Shown here in pieces: positions 1-7,600 of a DNA stretch of 64,000 nucleotides (positions within the stretch are counted from its first letter, which is position 1; each line of letters starts with the position of its first letter). The position numbers and the translations under genes were made by a program. The notes below the pieces were generated by a model, which worked only from the letters and a program-made list of their open reading frames with translations, did no database searches and was not told the DNA's origin. The DNA is taken from NCBI GenBank assembly GCA_029060305.1, contig JAIDUG010000056.1:1-64000 (forward strand), written 5' to 3'. Source of the DNA: Ruminococcus sp. (GTDB lineage Bacteria; Bacillota; Clostridia; Oscillospirales; Ruminococcaceae).

Positions 1-216
1 ATGCGTCGGCAGCGTCAGATGGGTATAAGCGTCATATAATATATAAAGTTGCTTTGATATGTATATTTTGTTGAATATTGACTTGCATATTTTAGGCAAT
101 ATGCGAAAATAATATAAAAAACCTTTTAATAACATTTTTTTTGTGTTATAATGGTAATAAAGCCGTAAACTGTAGTATTATGTGTTTTTACGGTAATAAA
201 AACAAGAGGAGTTATC
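1..216. other. Intergenic region upstream of the first gene
   Basis: No complete gene is visible. The first few dozen bases could be the 3' end of an upstream gene, since short frames stop at about 28 and 39, but the product cannot be identified. The rest is AT-rich and holds a promoter near 147 followed by an inverted repeat, CCGTAAA at 163-169 with TTTACGG at 187-193, which would form a hairpin in the 5' leader of the carboxypeptidase gene. Confidence 0.5.
124..152 (+). promoter_or_regulatory. Putative sigma-A promoter of the dockerin carboxypeptidase gene
   Basis: TATAAT lies at 147-152, with a poor -35 (TTTTAA, 124-129) at 17 bp spacing. It is 65 bp upstream of the start codon. The -10 is convincing and the -35 is weak. 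Confidence 0.5.
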
Positions 217-2532
217 ATGTATAAAAAGAAAATACTTACAATGTCATTGGCGGTCGGACTGGGTGCGTTGACTGTATTCGGCATTGGTAAAGAAATAAGT
301 ATATACGCTGATACCGTTCAGCGTATGGGAGACGTTAATAATGACGGTTTAATCAATGCCATTGACGCAACCTATATACTTACTGAATATGCGAAAATTT
401 CAACAGGTGGAAAAGGTACGTTCAGTGACGTGCAAAAAACACTTGCGGATATTGACAAAAACGGTTTTATTGATGCTGTTGATGCTACATATGTACTTTC
501 GTATTACGCATATATATCCACAGGCGGACAGCTTGATATTGAGAAGTGGAAAGAAAGTCAGAACAATAATACAACGACCACAACAACTACTGATACTACT
601 ACGACTGTAACAACAGCATATACTACAACAACTACAACAGTAACTACTTTGTCGGGATATATTGCAACAACGGTTGTTACAACGGAAAATACAACAAGTA
701 CTGTTGCGACAAGTGATACAACGGCAAGTACTGTTACAACAGATTCTACTGCGACAAGCGATACAACGGCAAGTACTGTTACAACAGATTCTACTGCAAC
801 AAGCGATACGACAGCAAGTACTTCTGCAACTACAGATACAGCCACCACTTCCTCGACGGAAATTTCACAGACTACAACAACCGTTACAACTGTCACATCT
901 TCCGTGACATCTTCTGAGACTGTAACGACTGCAACTACAGTTTCTTCCGGTACACCTCCGACAATTACCGGTATAACTCTTACACGATATGATATTGATA
1001 TACCAATAGGTGGTAAAGATATTTCATATGTTGTGATGTACCCTGAAAATGCTGTCAATAAAGATGAAATATGGACAACTTCAGATGAAAAAGTTGCGAC
1101 TGTTGACGGTCTGGGATATATTACCGGAATTTCTGAGGGTAGCTGTATTGTTACGGTTACAAGTGCAGACAATCCGGCTGTAAAGGCTGAAATAAAGGTA
1201 ACTGTACGCAAAGCACAGGAAAAGGTACAGGAGATAAAGTTATCAAAGTACAATATGAATCTTGCGGTAGGTGGAAAAGATTTTGCAGAAGTGACAATGC
1301 TTCCGGAAACCGTTGAGAATAAAAATGCTGTATGGTTTACTTCCGATTACGATGTAGCTACTGTTGACCCATTCGGAAATATTACCGGAGTTTCAGCAGG
1401 TACTTGCATAGTAACCGTTACAAGTGTAAGCAATCCCGAAGTGACGGCTAATATAACTGTTGTTGTAGGTGCTGACGGTAAAATAAACCAGATAAATCTT
1501 TCAAAGACAGAAATGAATATTCCTGTAGGCGGTACTGATATATCGTATGTTACAATGTTACCGGAAAGCGTTGCAAACAAAGATGAAATATGGACTACTT
1601 CCGACGAAAAAATAGCTGTTGTTGACAAGTGGGGAAATGTTACCGGAGTTTCTGCCGGAACTTGTATCGTAACCGTTACAAGTGCGGATAATCCGTCAGT
1701 AAAGGCAGATATAAAGGTTACAGTAACCGACCCGAACAAGATAAGTGAAATAAAACTCAGCAAGACTGAAATGAATATCGGTATCGGTAAGCAGGATATT
1801 TCATATGTTACAATGCTTCCTGAAAACGTTGAAAACAAGGACGAAATATGGACTACTTCAGATGAAAAAATAGCTGTTGTTGATAAGTGGGGAAATGTTA
1901 CCGGAGTTTCTGAGGGTACTTGCATAGTAACTGTTACAAGTGTTGACAATCCGTCCGTAAAGGCTGATATAAAAGTTACTGTCACAAAAAATTCAAATAC
2001 AAATTTCCAGCAGATAGACGGACGTACATATATTGACGGTATTCTCATAGCAAACAAAAGCTATTCACTGCCATCCACATACGACCCTGGTATTGATGCC
2101 ACTACTATGAAACAGTTCGGTATACTTTCAAGTGATGCATCTAAAGAGGGGCTGGATATATATCTTTCGTCCGGTTACCGTTCATATTCGGCTCAGCAGG
2201 GAATTTATAATAATTATGTTTCGTGGTACGGTAAGACAGTAGCAGATACTTTTTCCGCACGTGCAGGACATTCAGAACATCAGACAGGTCTTGCAATAGA
2301 TGTCAATACTATTGACGATTCATTTGCAGGTACTCCGGAAGCGATATGGCTTGAAAATAATGCACACAAATATGGTTTCATAATACGATACCCGAAAGGT
2401 AAGGAAAGTATAACAGGTTATAAGTATGAACCGTGGCACATACGTTATTTAGGAGTAGAAAAGGCAACGGAAGTATATAACAGCGGTCTGACACTTGAAG
2501 AATATCTGGGCATAGATTCATATTATCATTAA
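217..2532 (+). CDS. Secreted D-Ala-D-Ala carboxypeptidase (VanY-like, M15) with N-terminal dockerin-like module and four Ig-like repeats
   Basis: 771 aa, exported. The order of parts is: signal peptide (about 1-31); a dockerin-like pair of calcium-loop repeats (about 35-105, DVNNDG and DIDKNG loops, each followed by DATY); a Thr-rich linker (about 115-245) containing a 45-bp tandem DNA repeat; four Big_2 (BID_2) Ig-like repeats of about 82 aa (247-585); and a C-terminal M15 peptidase domain. The peptidase motifs are canonical: H688 and D695 in the SxHxxGxAxD signature and E738/H741 in EPWH, giving the zinc ligands and general base. It should trim the terminal D-Ala of peptidoglycan stem peptides outside the membrane. 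The dockerin-like module differs from the four C-terminal dockerins in this window. The start is fixed by AGAGGAG at 205-211. The gene stands alone between its promoter and a hairpin terminator. Confidence 0.85.
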   Translation: MYKKKILTMSLAVGLGALTVFGIGKEISIYADTVQRMGDVNNDGLINAIDATYILTEYAKISTGGKGTFSDVQKTLADIDKNGFIDAVDATYVLSYYAYISTGGQLDIEKWKESQNNNTTTTTTTDTTTTVTTAYTTTTTTVTTLSGYIATTVVTTENTTSTVATSDTTASTVTTDSTATSDTTASTVTTDSTATSDTTASTSATTDTATTSSTEISQTTTTVTTVTSSVTSSETVTTATTVSSGTPPTITGITLTRYDIDIPIGGKDISYVVMYPENAVNKDEIWTTSDEKVATVDGLGYITGISEGSCIVTVTSADNPAVKAEIKVTVRKAQEKVQEIKLSKYNMNLAVGGKDFAEVTMLPETVENKNAVWFTSDYDVATVDPFGNITGVSAGTCIVTVTSVSNPEVTANITVVVGADGKINQINLSKTEMNIPVGGTDISYVTMLPESVANKDEIWTTSDEKIAVVDKWGNVTGVSAGTCIVTVTSADNPSVKADIKVTVTDPNKISEIKLSKTEMNIGIGKQDISYVTMLPENVENKDEIWTTSDEKIAVVDKWGNVTGVSEGTCIVTVTSVDNPSVKADIKVTVTKNSNTNFQQIDGRTYIDGILIANKSYSLPSTYDPGIDATTMKQFGILSSDASKEGLDIYLSSGYRSYSAQQGIYNNYVSWYGKTVADTFSARAGHSEHQTGLAIDVNTIDDSFAGTPEAIWLENNAHKYGFIIRYPKGKESITGYKYEPWHIRYLGVEKATEVYNSGLTLEEYLGIDSYYH
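706..831 (+). repeat. 45-bp tandem repeat in the Thr/Ser linker
   Basis: Two near-perfect 45-bp copies (706-750 and 751-795) and a partial third encode a 15-residue unit of Ala, Thr, Ser, Asp and Val in the linker of the carboxypeptidase. Such in-frame units can change copy number by slippage. Confidence 0.8.
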
Positions 2533-2539
2533 AATAAAA

Positions 2540-2571
2540 GGGAACTGTTTTTTATAACAGCTCCCTTTTTT
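2540..2571 (+). terminator. Rho-independent terminator, probably bidirectional
   Basis: A 10-bp stem (2540-2549 with 2556-2565, one mismatch) is followed by six T. A run of A before the stem lets it also serve the convergent TraB-like gene ending at 2575. Confidence 0.85.
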
Positions 2572-2574
2572 GTT

Positions 2575-3690
2575 TTATGAAACTTTTTCAACTGTATAAC
2601 CCATTTCCGTGAGTAAATCGTCAACGCCTTTGTCACCGGCATAGTGTGCCGAACCTACCATAAACAGATAATTCTTGCCCTCTTTAAGAAATTCGGACGC
2701 TTTTTCTGCCATACCTTTGTTGCGGTTGTAAAGCATTATATCCATATAGTCTTCATAATCGTCTTTGAGGTCTTCCGGCAATTCTTCAATTTCTTCTGTT
2801 TCCTCGTCAAGCATAGGGTCAACTTCACCCTTTGCCCAGCAGTCATAGAGTTCGCCGAGACTTTCGGCATATTCGTCAATATTGTCTATTTCTTCTATTG
2901 CCTCTGAAATCAGGAAGTCAACAAGTTCATCGCTGTAACCGTCTATTGCACCGACCTGAATATCAAGAGTTTCAATATTTACTACTTCTTTTCCGTCATT
3001 TTTAGCATTTTCAATAAATGTTGAATCAACTCCGGTAAGGCTTAAATTTTCAAGTCTGAGTAACATAATACTTGAGAGCTGGTTATACCAGTAACCTGCT
3101 GAAAACTGGTTTAACGGTTCACTGTAAGCACCTATCGTTTCAAAATAAGCCTTTACCTTATTGTAAGTATCTTCGGAAATGTGGTCTTTTATTGTTGTAC
3201 CGTCGTCATACATAAACATTTTCTGATAAGCACTTAAAGCACGTATGTCACTCTGAATCTGTGTAACATCATATTCAACGGCTATACCGTCGCTGTTTTC
3301 GTAAACGTCCATGACATAATCGGGAAATTCCGTGAAACTTTCCGGCAGTACGTGGACAGTACCCATAACATAAATTTGGTTATTTGTTTCAGGGTCAGTT
3401 ACTTTCCACATAGGCGGAGTGACTTTTGTGGCAGTAATGTATTCGCTGAAATCTCTCATTGTACCATATGCGGAAACTTTTTCTTCTGACTTGCTTTTTT
3501 CTGTTTTGGATTCCTGTTCTGTTTCATTAACTGTTTCTTTTTCCTCAACTGTTGAAGATTCACTTTCAGAACTTGATTCATTATTCTTTGTACTGATAGT
3601 TTTGTTATTTTCTTCTGATTTCTGACAGGATACAGCGGTTACACAAAGAAGTGCCGTCAGAAATGCACATAAAATTTTTCTGTTTTTCAT
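2575..3690 (-). CDS. TraB/GumN-family lipoprotein
   Basis: 371 aa. The N-terminus is a lipoprotein signal with a lipobox ending AVSC near residue 22, followed by a Lys/Glu/Ser-rich low-complexity spacer (about 23-75). The body carries the TraB/GumN features: a GTVH motif soon after the domain start, and near the C-terminus a VGSAHYAG segment before a final GY. The family has a Tiki/EreA-like fold with proposed metal-dependent hydrolase activity, but the substrate of bacterial GumN-type lipoproteins is unknown. The start is the Met at 3690, which precedes the signal peptide and has GAAAGG upstream; an earlier in-frame Met at 3732 would add 14 residues that do not fit. It follows cdaR but has its own strong promoter, so it need not be part of the c-di-AMP operon. 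Confidence 0.75.
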   Translation of the reverse strand: MKNRKILCAFLTALLCVTAVSCQKSEENNKTISTKNNESSSESESSTVEEKETVNETEQESKTEKSKSEEKVSAYGTMRDFSEYITATKVTPPMWKVTDPETNNQIYVMGTVHVLPESFTEFPDYVMDVYENSDGIAVEYDVTQIQSDIRALSAYQKMFMYDDGTTIKDHISEDTYNKVKAYFETIGAYSEPLNQFSAGYWYNQLSSIMLLRLENLSLTGVDSTFIENAKNDGKEVVNIETLDIQVGAIDGYSDELVDFLISEAIEEIDNIDEYAESLGELYDCWAKGEVDPMLDEETEEIEELPEDLKDDYEDYMDIMLYNRNKGMAEKASEFLKEGKNYLFMVGSAHYAGDKGVDDLLTEMGYTVEKVS

Positions 3691-3722
3691 TTTATAAACC
3701 TTTCTTTCGATATGATACAAAT

Positions 3723-3751
3723 AATATAACACATATTTGATTATTTGTCAA
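3723..3751 (-). promoter_or_regulatory. Sigma-A promoter of the TraB/GumN lipoprotein gene
   Basis: On the minus strand, TTGACA (3746-3751) and TATATT (3723-3728) are separated by exactly 17 bp. The -35 box overlaps the cdaR stop codon, which places a separate transcription start in the cdaR-lipoprotein gap. Confidence 0.75.
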
Positions 3752-5094
3752 TTGTCGGAATTTACAGTAGTTGTCTCAGTCTGTATAGGTAAAGTAGTAG
3801 TTTCTTTCGGAGTACGCTGTATTGATACTTTGTAATTTGTAATCGCCCATATGTTGTCATATTTCGGACAAGAGAATATTACATCATAAATAAACTGGTC
3901 TTCTGTTATATTAGCGTTCAGCAGATTAACGTTTCCTATTATGTCGTTGGGAGTTATCTTTTCTATAACGTCTTCCGTACCTACAATTTCGATACTCAGA
4001 CTTGGCGTGATTACATTGTAATCGTAACCATTATTGGGAGCATTGCTTATATTAACACGGCTCTGGTCAAGTGTTATCTGTTTTGTCTTAAGGTTTTCAG
4101 AATTAACCAATACAGTAATACTTGTTGTTTCGGACATATTTATGCACCCTTGTGTTTCAAGTATCTTGCTTAAATCGAAAGTCTTTGAGTAATCGGGGGT
4201 TATATCACTGAGTATGATTTGACCTATTTCAAGTTTGTCCGGAATTTCCGCCTGACTGTTTTTTGAAGCAATTTTTATAGTATCTGCAGACATTTCGAGG
4301 TTAAGACAGCTCTGGTCAAAGTTTGCAGGAGCGTTGACAATCTGTACATAAACGCCTACTTCCTTTACAGTTAGAACAGGTATATTTATAAGGAAATTCG
4401 TATTGTCAAAAGTCATTGAGGAGCTGTCGATGACAGTGCCGTCTTCTGCAAAAAGCTGTATTTCGTCACTGCTGAGGGCATAGGAAGAATCAAGTATCAT
4501 TTTACGGTTTGAAGAAGCATAAACTGCACTTATCTTTTTAATCTGTGATGACGGTCCGGTGATTGTTACGATATTCGGCTCACATGAAAATTCAGTGGAA
4601 TTTATCGTCTTGTTGTCATCGAATTTTACATTAGGTATTTTCGGAAGTACCGGAAACTGTACGGATTCATATTTATCAAAAATCACTTCAGCGGTTGAGG
4701 GGTCTACAGAATCCACTTCAAACTCTATACCGTTTGTACTTCTGACTTTTATCGGAAGATGTTTTCTGCCGGTTGAATAAACATTATCGGTGTCCACATA
4801 TGCGGAAAGTGTGTCGCTGTCAATGTTCGCAATCTGTGTACGACTTCCTATTACTTTCACTTTTACATTTTCAACATCACACGAAATTACATTCAGTGTA
4901 CTGTCGGAAGAGGCAGTAGTACCTATCGCCAAATCAAGAGGGACTTTTTCAATGGTTTTCGGTACGGACGGGTATAGCGTAAGTGATACCGCAAACCATA
5001 CCAGTATCGCTATTATTACAGAATACAAAGCAAGTGAAAAGTTTGTCTGACTTTTCCGGCGGAACAAGTCACGTATAGTATCAGGAATTTTCAT
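3748..5094 (-). CDS. cdaR: CdaR/YbbR-domain regulator of diadenylate cyclase
   Basis: 448 aa. One N-terminal membrane segment (about 20-42) is followed by an extracytoplasmic beta-rich region made of successive YbbR-type repeats, then a short Thr-rich tail. In Firmicutes CdaR (YbbR) binds the membrane cyclase CdaA and tunes c-di-AMP production. The ATG at 5094 overlaps the 3' end of cdaA by 14 bp, which implies translational coupling. The assignment rests on the repeat pattern together with the position next to cdaA. Many Firmicutes follow with glmM; here the next gene is the TraB/GumN lipoprotein. Confidence 0.85.
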   Translation of the reverse strand: MKIPDTIRDLFRRKSQTNFSLALYSVIIAILVWFAVSLTLYPSVPKTIEKVPLDLAIGTTASSDSTLNVISCDVENVKVKVIGSRTQIANIDSDTLSAYVDTDNVYSTGRKHLPIKVRSTNGIEFEVDSVDPSTAEVIFDKYESVQFPVLPKIPNVKFDDNKTINSTEFSCEPNIVTITGPSSQIKKISAVYASSNRKMILDSSYALSSDEIQLFAEDGTVIDSSSMTFDNTNFLINIPVLTVKEVGVYVQIVNAPANFDQSCLNLEMSADTIKIASKNSQAEIPDKLEIGQIILSDITPDYSKTFDLSKILETQGCINMSETTSITVLVNSENLKTKQITLDQSRVNISNAPNNGYDYNVITPSLSIEIVGTEDVIEKITPNDIIGNVNLLNANITEDQFIYDVIFSCPKYDNIWAITNYKVSIQRTPKETTTLPIQTETTTVNSDN

Positions 5095-5953
5095 TTTTTT
5101 GTTTTCCTCCTTTACCGCCGTCAGAATATTTCAGGTATTGTTTTTCGTCCGTTATCTCCTTGTAAAGAAGCTGACGGAGTTTTTCGTGTGTGTAGTCACG
5201 GGTCAGAACGCCATTCATAGCTACTGAAATCTGTCCGGTTTCCTCAGAGACTACTATAATAATAGCATCGGAATTTTCACTCATACCGATTGCCGCACGG
5301 TGTCGTGACCCCAGTTTCTTGTTGATAATGGCATCATTCTGAGGTTTGGGCAGAAAACACGCCGCCGCCAGTATAATACCGTCACGCATTATTACAGCAC
5401 CGTCGTGAAGCGGAGTTTTCGGATAGAATATATTCCCGAAAACTTCTTTACTGGGAAGTGCGTTCATTATAGTACCTGTTTCAATCTGCTCACCGAGACG
5501 TACTTGTCTCTCTACAACTATCAAAGCTCCTGTACAGGTTGCGGATAGTTCCACGCAGGAATCGCATATCGATTCAATAGCATTTTCCCATTTTTTTACA
5601 ATTGAATCGAAACCTTGTCCGAAACCGAAACTCAGTATATCGAATTTTGTTCGACCGAATTTTTCCAGAGCACGTCGCAATTCCGGCTGGAAAAGTATAA
5701 TCATTGCAATCAGTCCTATGTCAAGGGCTGATTTCAGAAGATACTCCACTATTTTGAGTTCAAAGAATTTACTTAGAAAATAACCTGCAACCAGAAGCAG
5801 AATACCTTTTATAAGCTGACCTGCACGTGTTTCACGTATAAGTTTCAGTGCAAGGTAAATTATGTAAGCGAGAATAGCAACATCTATTATGTCAATGAAT
5901 TCAAGTGTACTGAGAATACTGAAAAATGCGTCTTTTATGTCATTGAAAGTCAT
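5081..5953 (-). CDS. cdaA: Diadenylate cyclase CdaA (c-di-AMP synthase)
   Basis: 290 aa. Hydrophobic segments in the first 100 residues anchor the protein, and the DisA_N/DAC catalytic domain follows. The DGA motif (in PLHDGAVIM) and the RHR motif (in GSRHRAAIG) needed to join two ATP into c-di-AMP are both present, followed by the usual beta-strand ending in AMNG. The length is normal for CdaA. The start at 5953 has a good ribosome binding site (AAAGGAGG). c-di-AMP controls potassium and osmolyte transport and cell-wall homeostasis, and CdaR, encoded by the overlapping downstream gene, is its expected partner. A 6-bp hairpin (AGAGGG 5978-5983 with CCCTCT 5990-5995) sits in the short leader. 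Confidence 0.95.
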   Translation of the reverse strand: MTFNDIKDAFFSILSTLEFIDIIDVAILAYIIYLALKLIRETRAGQLIKGILLLVAGYFLSKFFELKIVEYLLKSALDIGLIAMIILFQPELRRALEKFGRTKFDILSFGFGQGFDSIVKKWENAIESICDSCVELSATCTGALIVVERQVRLGEQIETGTIMNALPSKEVFGNIFYPKTPLHDGAVIMRDGIILAAACFLPKPQNDAIINKKLGSRHRAAIGMSENSDAIIIVVSEETGQISVAMNGVLTRDYTHEKLRQLLYKEITDEKQYLKYSDGGKGGKQKNENS

Positions 5954-6044
5954 CTGCTCACCTCCTTTGTTATGTAAAGAGGGACTAAGCCCTCTGTTAG
6001 ATTTTTCTGTATGTGCATACCTATATTATTATTGTATCACAAAT

Positions 6045-7205
6045 TCAGATAATTTCAATAGTTTTTTGTGATTTTTCTGAAACTGTCATATTTTTCACAA
6101 GTTCAGCAAGTCTGAGAGCATCATTTTCGTTACTGAATACAGACGGTGAAAAACGTACTGTACCGTTTTCAGTACCGAGCTGAGTGTGTGCAAGTGCTGA
6201 ACAGTGATAACCTGCTCTCAGGCAATAACCGTACTGAGAAAGGAGTGAAGCGGTTTTTTCCGGCATAACGCCCTTTACGTTGAATGATACTACAGGCACG
6301 TATGAAGATTCCGAATTTCTGTAGATTATTATATCCTTGTTTTTTTTCAGTGAGTTTATGAAACTTCTGCAAATCCTGTCCTCGTGTGCGAATATTTTTC
6401 TTATACCGATTCTGTTTATAAATTCAATGCCTGCTTTTATGGTCATTGCCCCTGTAACATTCAGCGTACCGCTTTCAAGTGAATCCGGCAGAAAGTCCGG
6501 CTGATACAGACTTGAAGAAGTACTGCCCGTACCACCTTGAATAATCGGTCTGATTTTGTATTTTCCGTCAGTGATAAGAAGTCCTGTTCCTGTTATTCCG
6601 TACAGCCCTTTATGACCTGCTGTACAAAGAATGTTTATACCGTCACTGAGTTTTATATCAATTATTCCGCAAGCCTGTGCGCCGTCCGCTATGAAACAGA
6701 TATTTCTTTCACGGCATAGCTGGGCGATTTCACGGTATGGCAGAATCTGTCCGGTAACGTTGCTTGCAATTGTACATACTATCGCTTTTGTATCCTTGTG
6801 AATAAGTGACCTGAAACTTTCAACTGTTCTTCTGTCGTCGGGAAAAACCTGTGCGACAGAAAGAGTTATTTTTTTGTTTCTTGCAAGTTCCGCTGACGGT
6901 CTTGCAGAGGAATTGTGTTCCATTCCGCTTATAATCATATGACCGCCACCGGACATAACCCCGTGTATTGCCATATTTAAAGCCTGTGTGCAGTTCATTG
7001 TAAAGACAACGTTTTCCGGCTGTGAACCGAAAAAATCAGCTATTGTTTCACGGGCGGAGTATATGGCTTCTGAAGTCCTCATTGCTAATACATGACCGCC
7101 ACGTCCTGCATTTCCGCCGAAATTTTCCATAGCAATGACAGCACTTCTGCGGACATTTTCAGGTTTCGGGAAAGTAGTGGCAGCGTTGTCAAAATTTATA
7201 ATCAT
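6045..7205 (-). CDS. Cysteine desulfurase-like class V aminotransferase (EF2568 type)
   Basis: 386 aa PLP enzyme. It begins with the DNAATTFPKP signature, has the PLP-lysine region (TAGHKGLYG) near residue 200, and carries a catalytic-cysteine loop (RAGYHCSALAH) near the C-terminus, as in cysteine desulfurases that move sulfur or selenium from Cys or Sec. The short length and motifs resemble the EF2568-type family (TIGR01977), whose members are often found near selenium or molybdenum-hydroxylase genes. The start at 7205 is chosen from the GGAGG upstream and the TAATG overlap with the DUF3343 gene; a longer reading to 7307 would add 34 unlikely residues. The overlap points to coupled translation and a shared pathway. 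Confidence 0.8.
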   Translation of the reverse strand: MIINFDNAATTFPKPENVRRSAVIAMENFGGNAGRGGHVLAMRTSEAIYSARETIADFFGSQPENVVFTMNCTQALNMAIHGVMSGGGHMIISGMEHNSSARPSAELARNKKITLSVAQVFPDDRRTVESFRSLIHKDTKAIVCTIASNVTGQILPYREIAQLCRERNICFIADGAQACGIIDIKLSDGINILCTAGHKGLYGITGTGLLITDGKYKIRPIIQGGTGSTSSSLYQPDFLPDSLESGTLNVTGAMTIKAGIEFINRIGIRKIFAHEDRICRSFINSLKKNKDIIIYRNSESSYVPVVSFNVKGVMPEKTASLLSQYGYCLRAGYHCSALAHTQLGTENGTVRFSPSVFSNENDALRLAELVKNMTVSEKSQKTIEII

Positions 7206-7426
7206 TATACACCTCCGTATTGTCTGATAGTATACGGAACTGAATATCTGTCTAAAACTTCTGAGGCTTTCCGGCAGTCGCTGAAAATATACAAAGCATA
7301 ACCGCAACCCTCTTTTGAAGTTGATTCAATACGTCTTATTTCGCATGGATACCCTCTTGATTTCAGGAGCTTTTCACCTTTAATAACATAGGTGTAAGAG
7401 GGCATTGACATTATACAATTTTTCAA
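7205..7426 (-). CDS. DUF3343 protein, putative Se/S carrier
   Basis: 73 aa. A short protein with the SYTYVIKGEK opening and a GCGY segment followed by a second Cys (SDC), matching the DUF3343 'putative Se/S carrier-like' family. It is probably a small sulfur or selenium relay for the overlapping desulfurase-like enzyme. The stop overlaps the next start as TAATG. The start is a TTG preceded by AGGGGG at about 8 nt; an ATG a few codons in is the alternative. The function is inferred from family and neighbour, and no selenium gene is otherwise visible here. Confidence 0.65.
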   Translation of the reverse strand: MKNCIMSMPSYTYVIKGEKLLKSRGYPCEIRRIESTSKEGCGYALYIFSDCRKASEVLDRYSVPYTIRQYGGV

Positions 7427-7489
7427 AAAATATTCCCCCTGAATCAGTCTGCACGATACAGCGGAATTTGTGATACACTTTATTATATG

Positions 7490-7508
7490 ACATTTTTCTG
7501 AAAAATGT
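7490..7508. promoter_or_regulatory. Inverted repeat near the DUF3343 promoter (operator candidate)
   Basis: A perfect 8-bp inverted repeat (ACATTTTT, 3-nt gap, AAAAATGT) lies a few bases upstream of a minus-strand TATAAT (ATTATA at about 7482-7487), between that box and its expected -35. The position suits a repressor site. The -35 is poor and no regulator is identified. Confidence 0.3.
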
Positions 7509-7542
7509 GAGGAATGATATACTTTTACTATCGAAATAAATT

Positions 7543-7575
7543 AAAAAAAGAGGACACATAAGTGTCCCCCCCTTT
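7543..7575 (-). terminator. Rho-independent terminator of the dockerin protein gene
   Basis: Minus-strand stem GGACAC/GTGTCC (7552-7557 with 7562-7567) with a G-rich 5' flank and a 7-T tail. It closely resembles the terminator at 28474-28500. Confidence 0.85.
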
Positions 7576-7600
7576 TTGTATTTAATTTATTAACTGCCTA

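Noticed and set aside
706..831. CRISPR-like array
   Set aside because: The repeats are directly adjacent, have no unique spacers and encode a Thr-rich linker in frame.
558..1253. Long antisense reading frame rich in Val opposite the Thr linker
   Set aside because: It is the complement of Thr-rich codons (ACx gives GTx/TGT on the other strand), with no ribosome binding site or promoter. The same applies to similar frames opposite the other Thr linkers.
217..2532. Frameshifts or pseudogenes among the cellulosomal genes
   Set aside because: All the dockerin genes are intact from signal peptide to stop codon.
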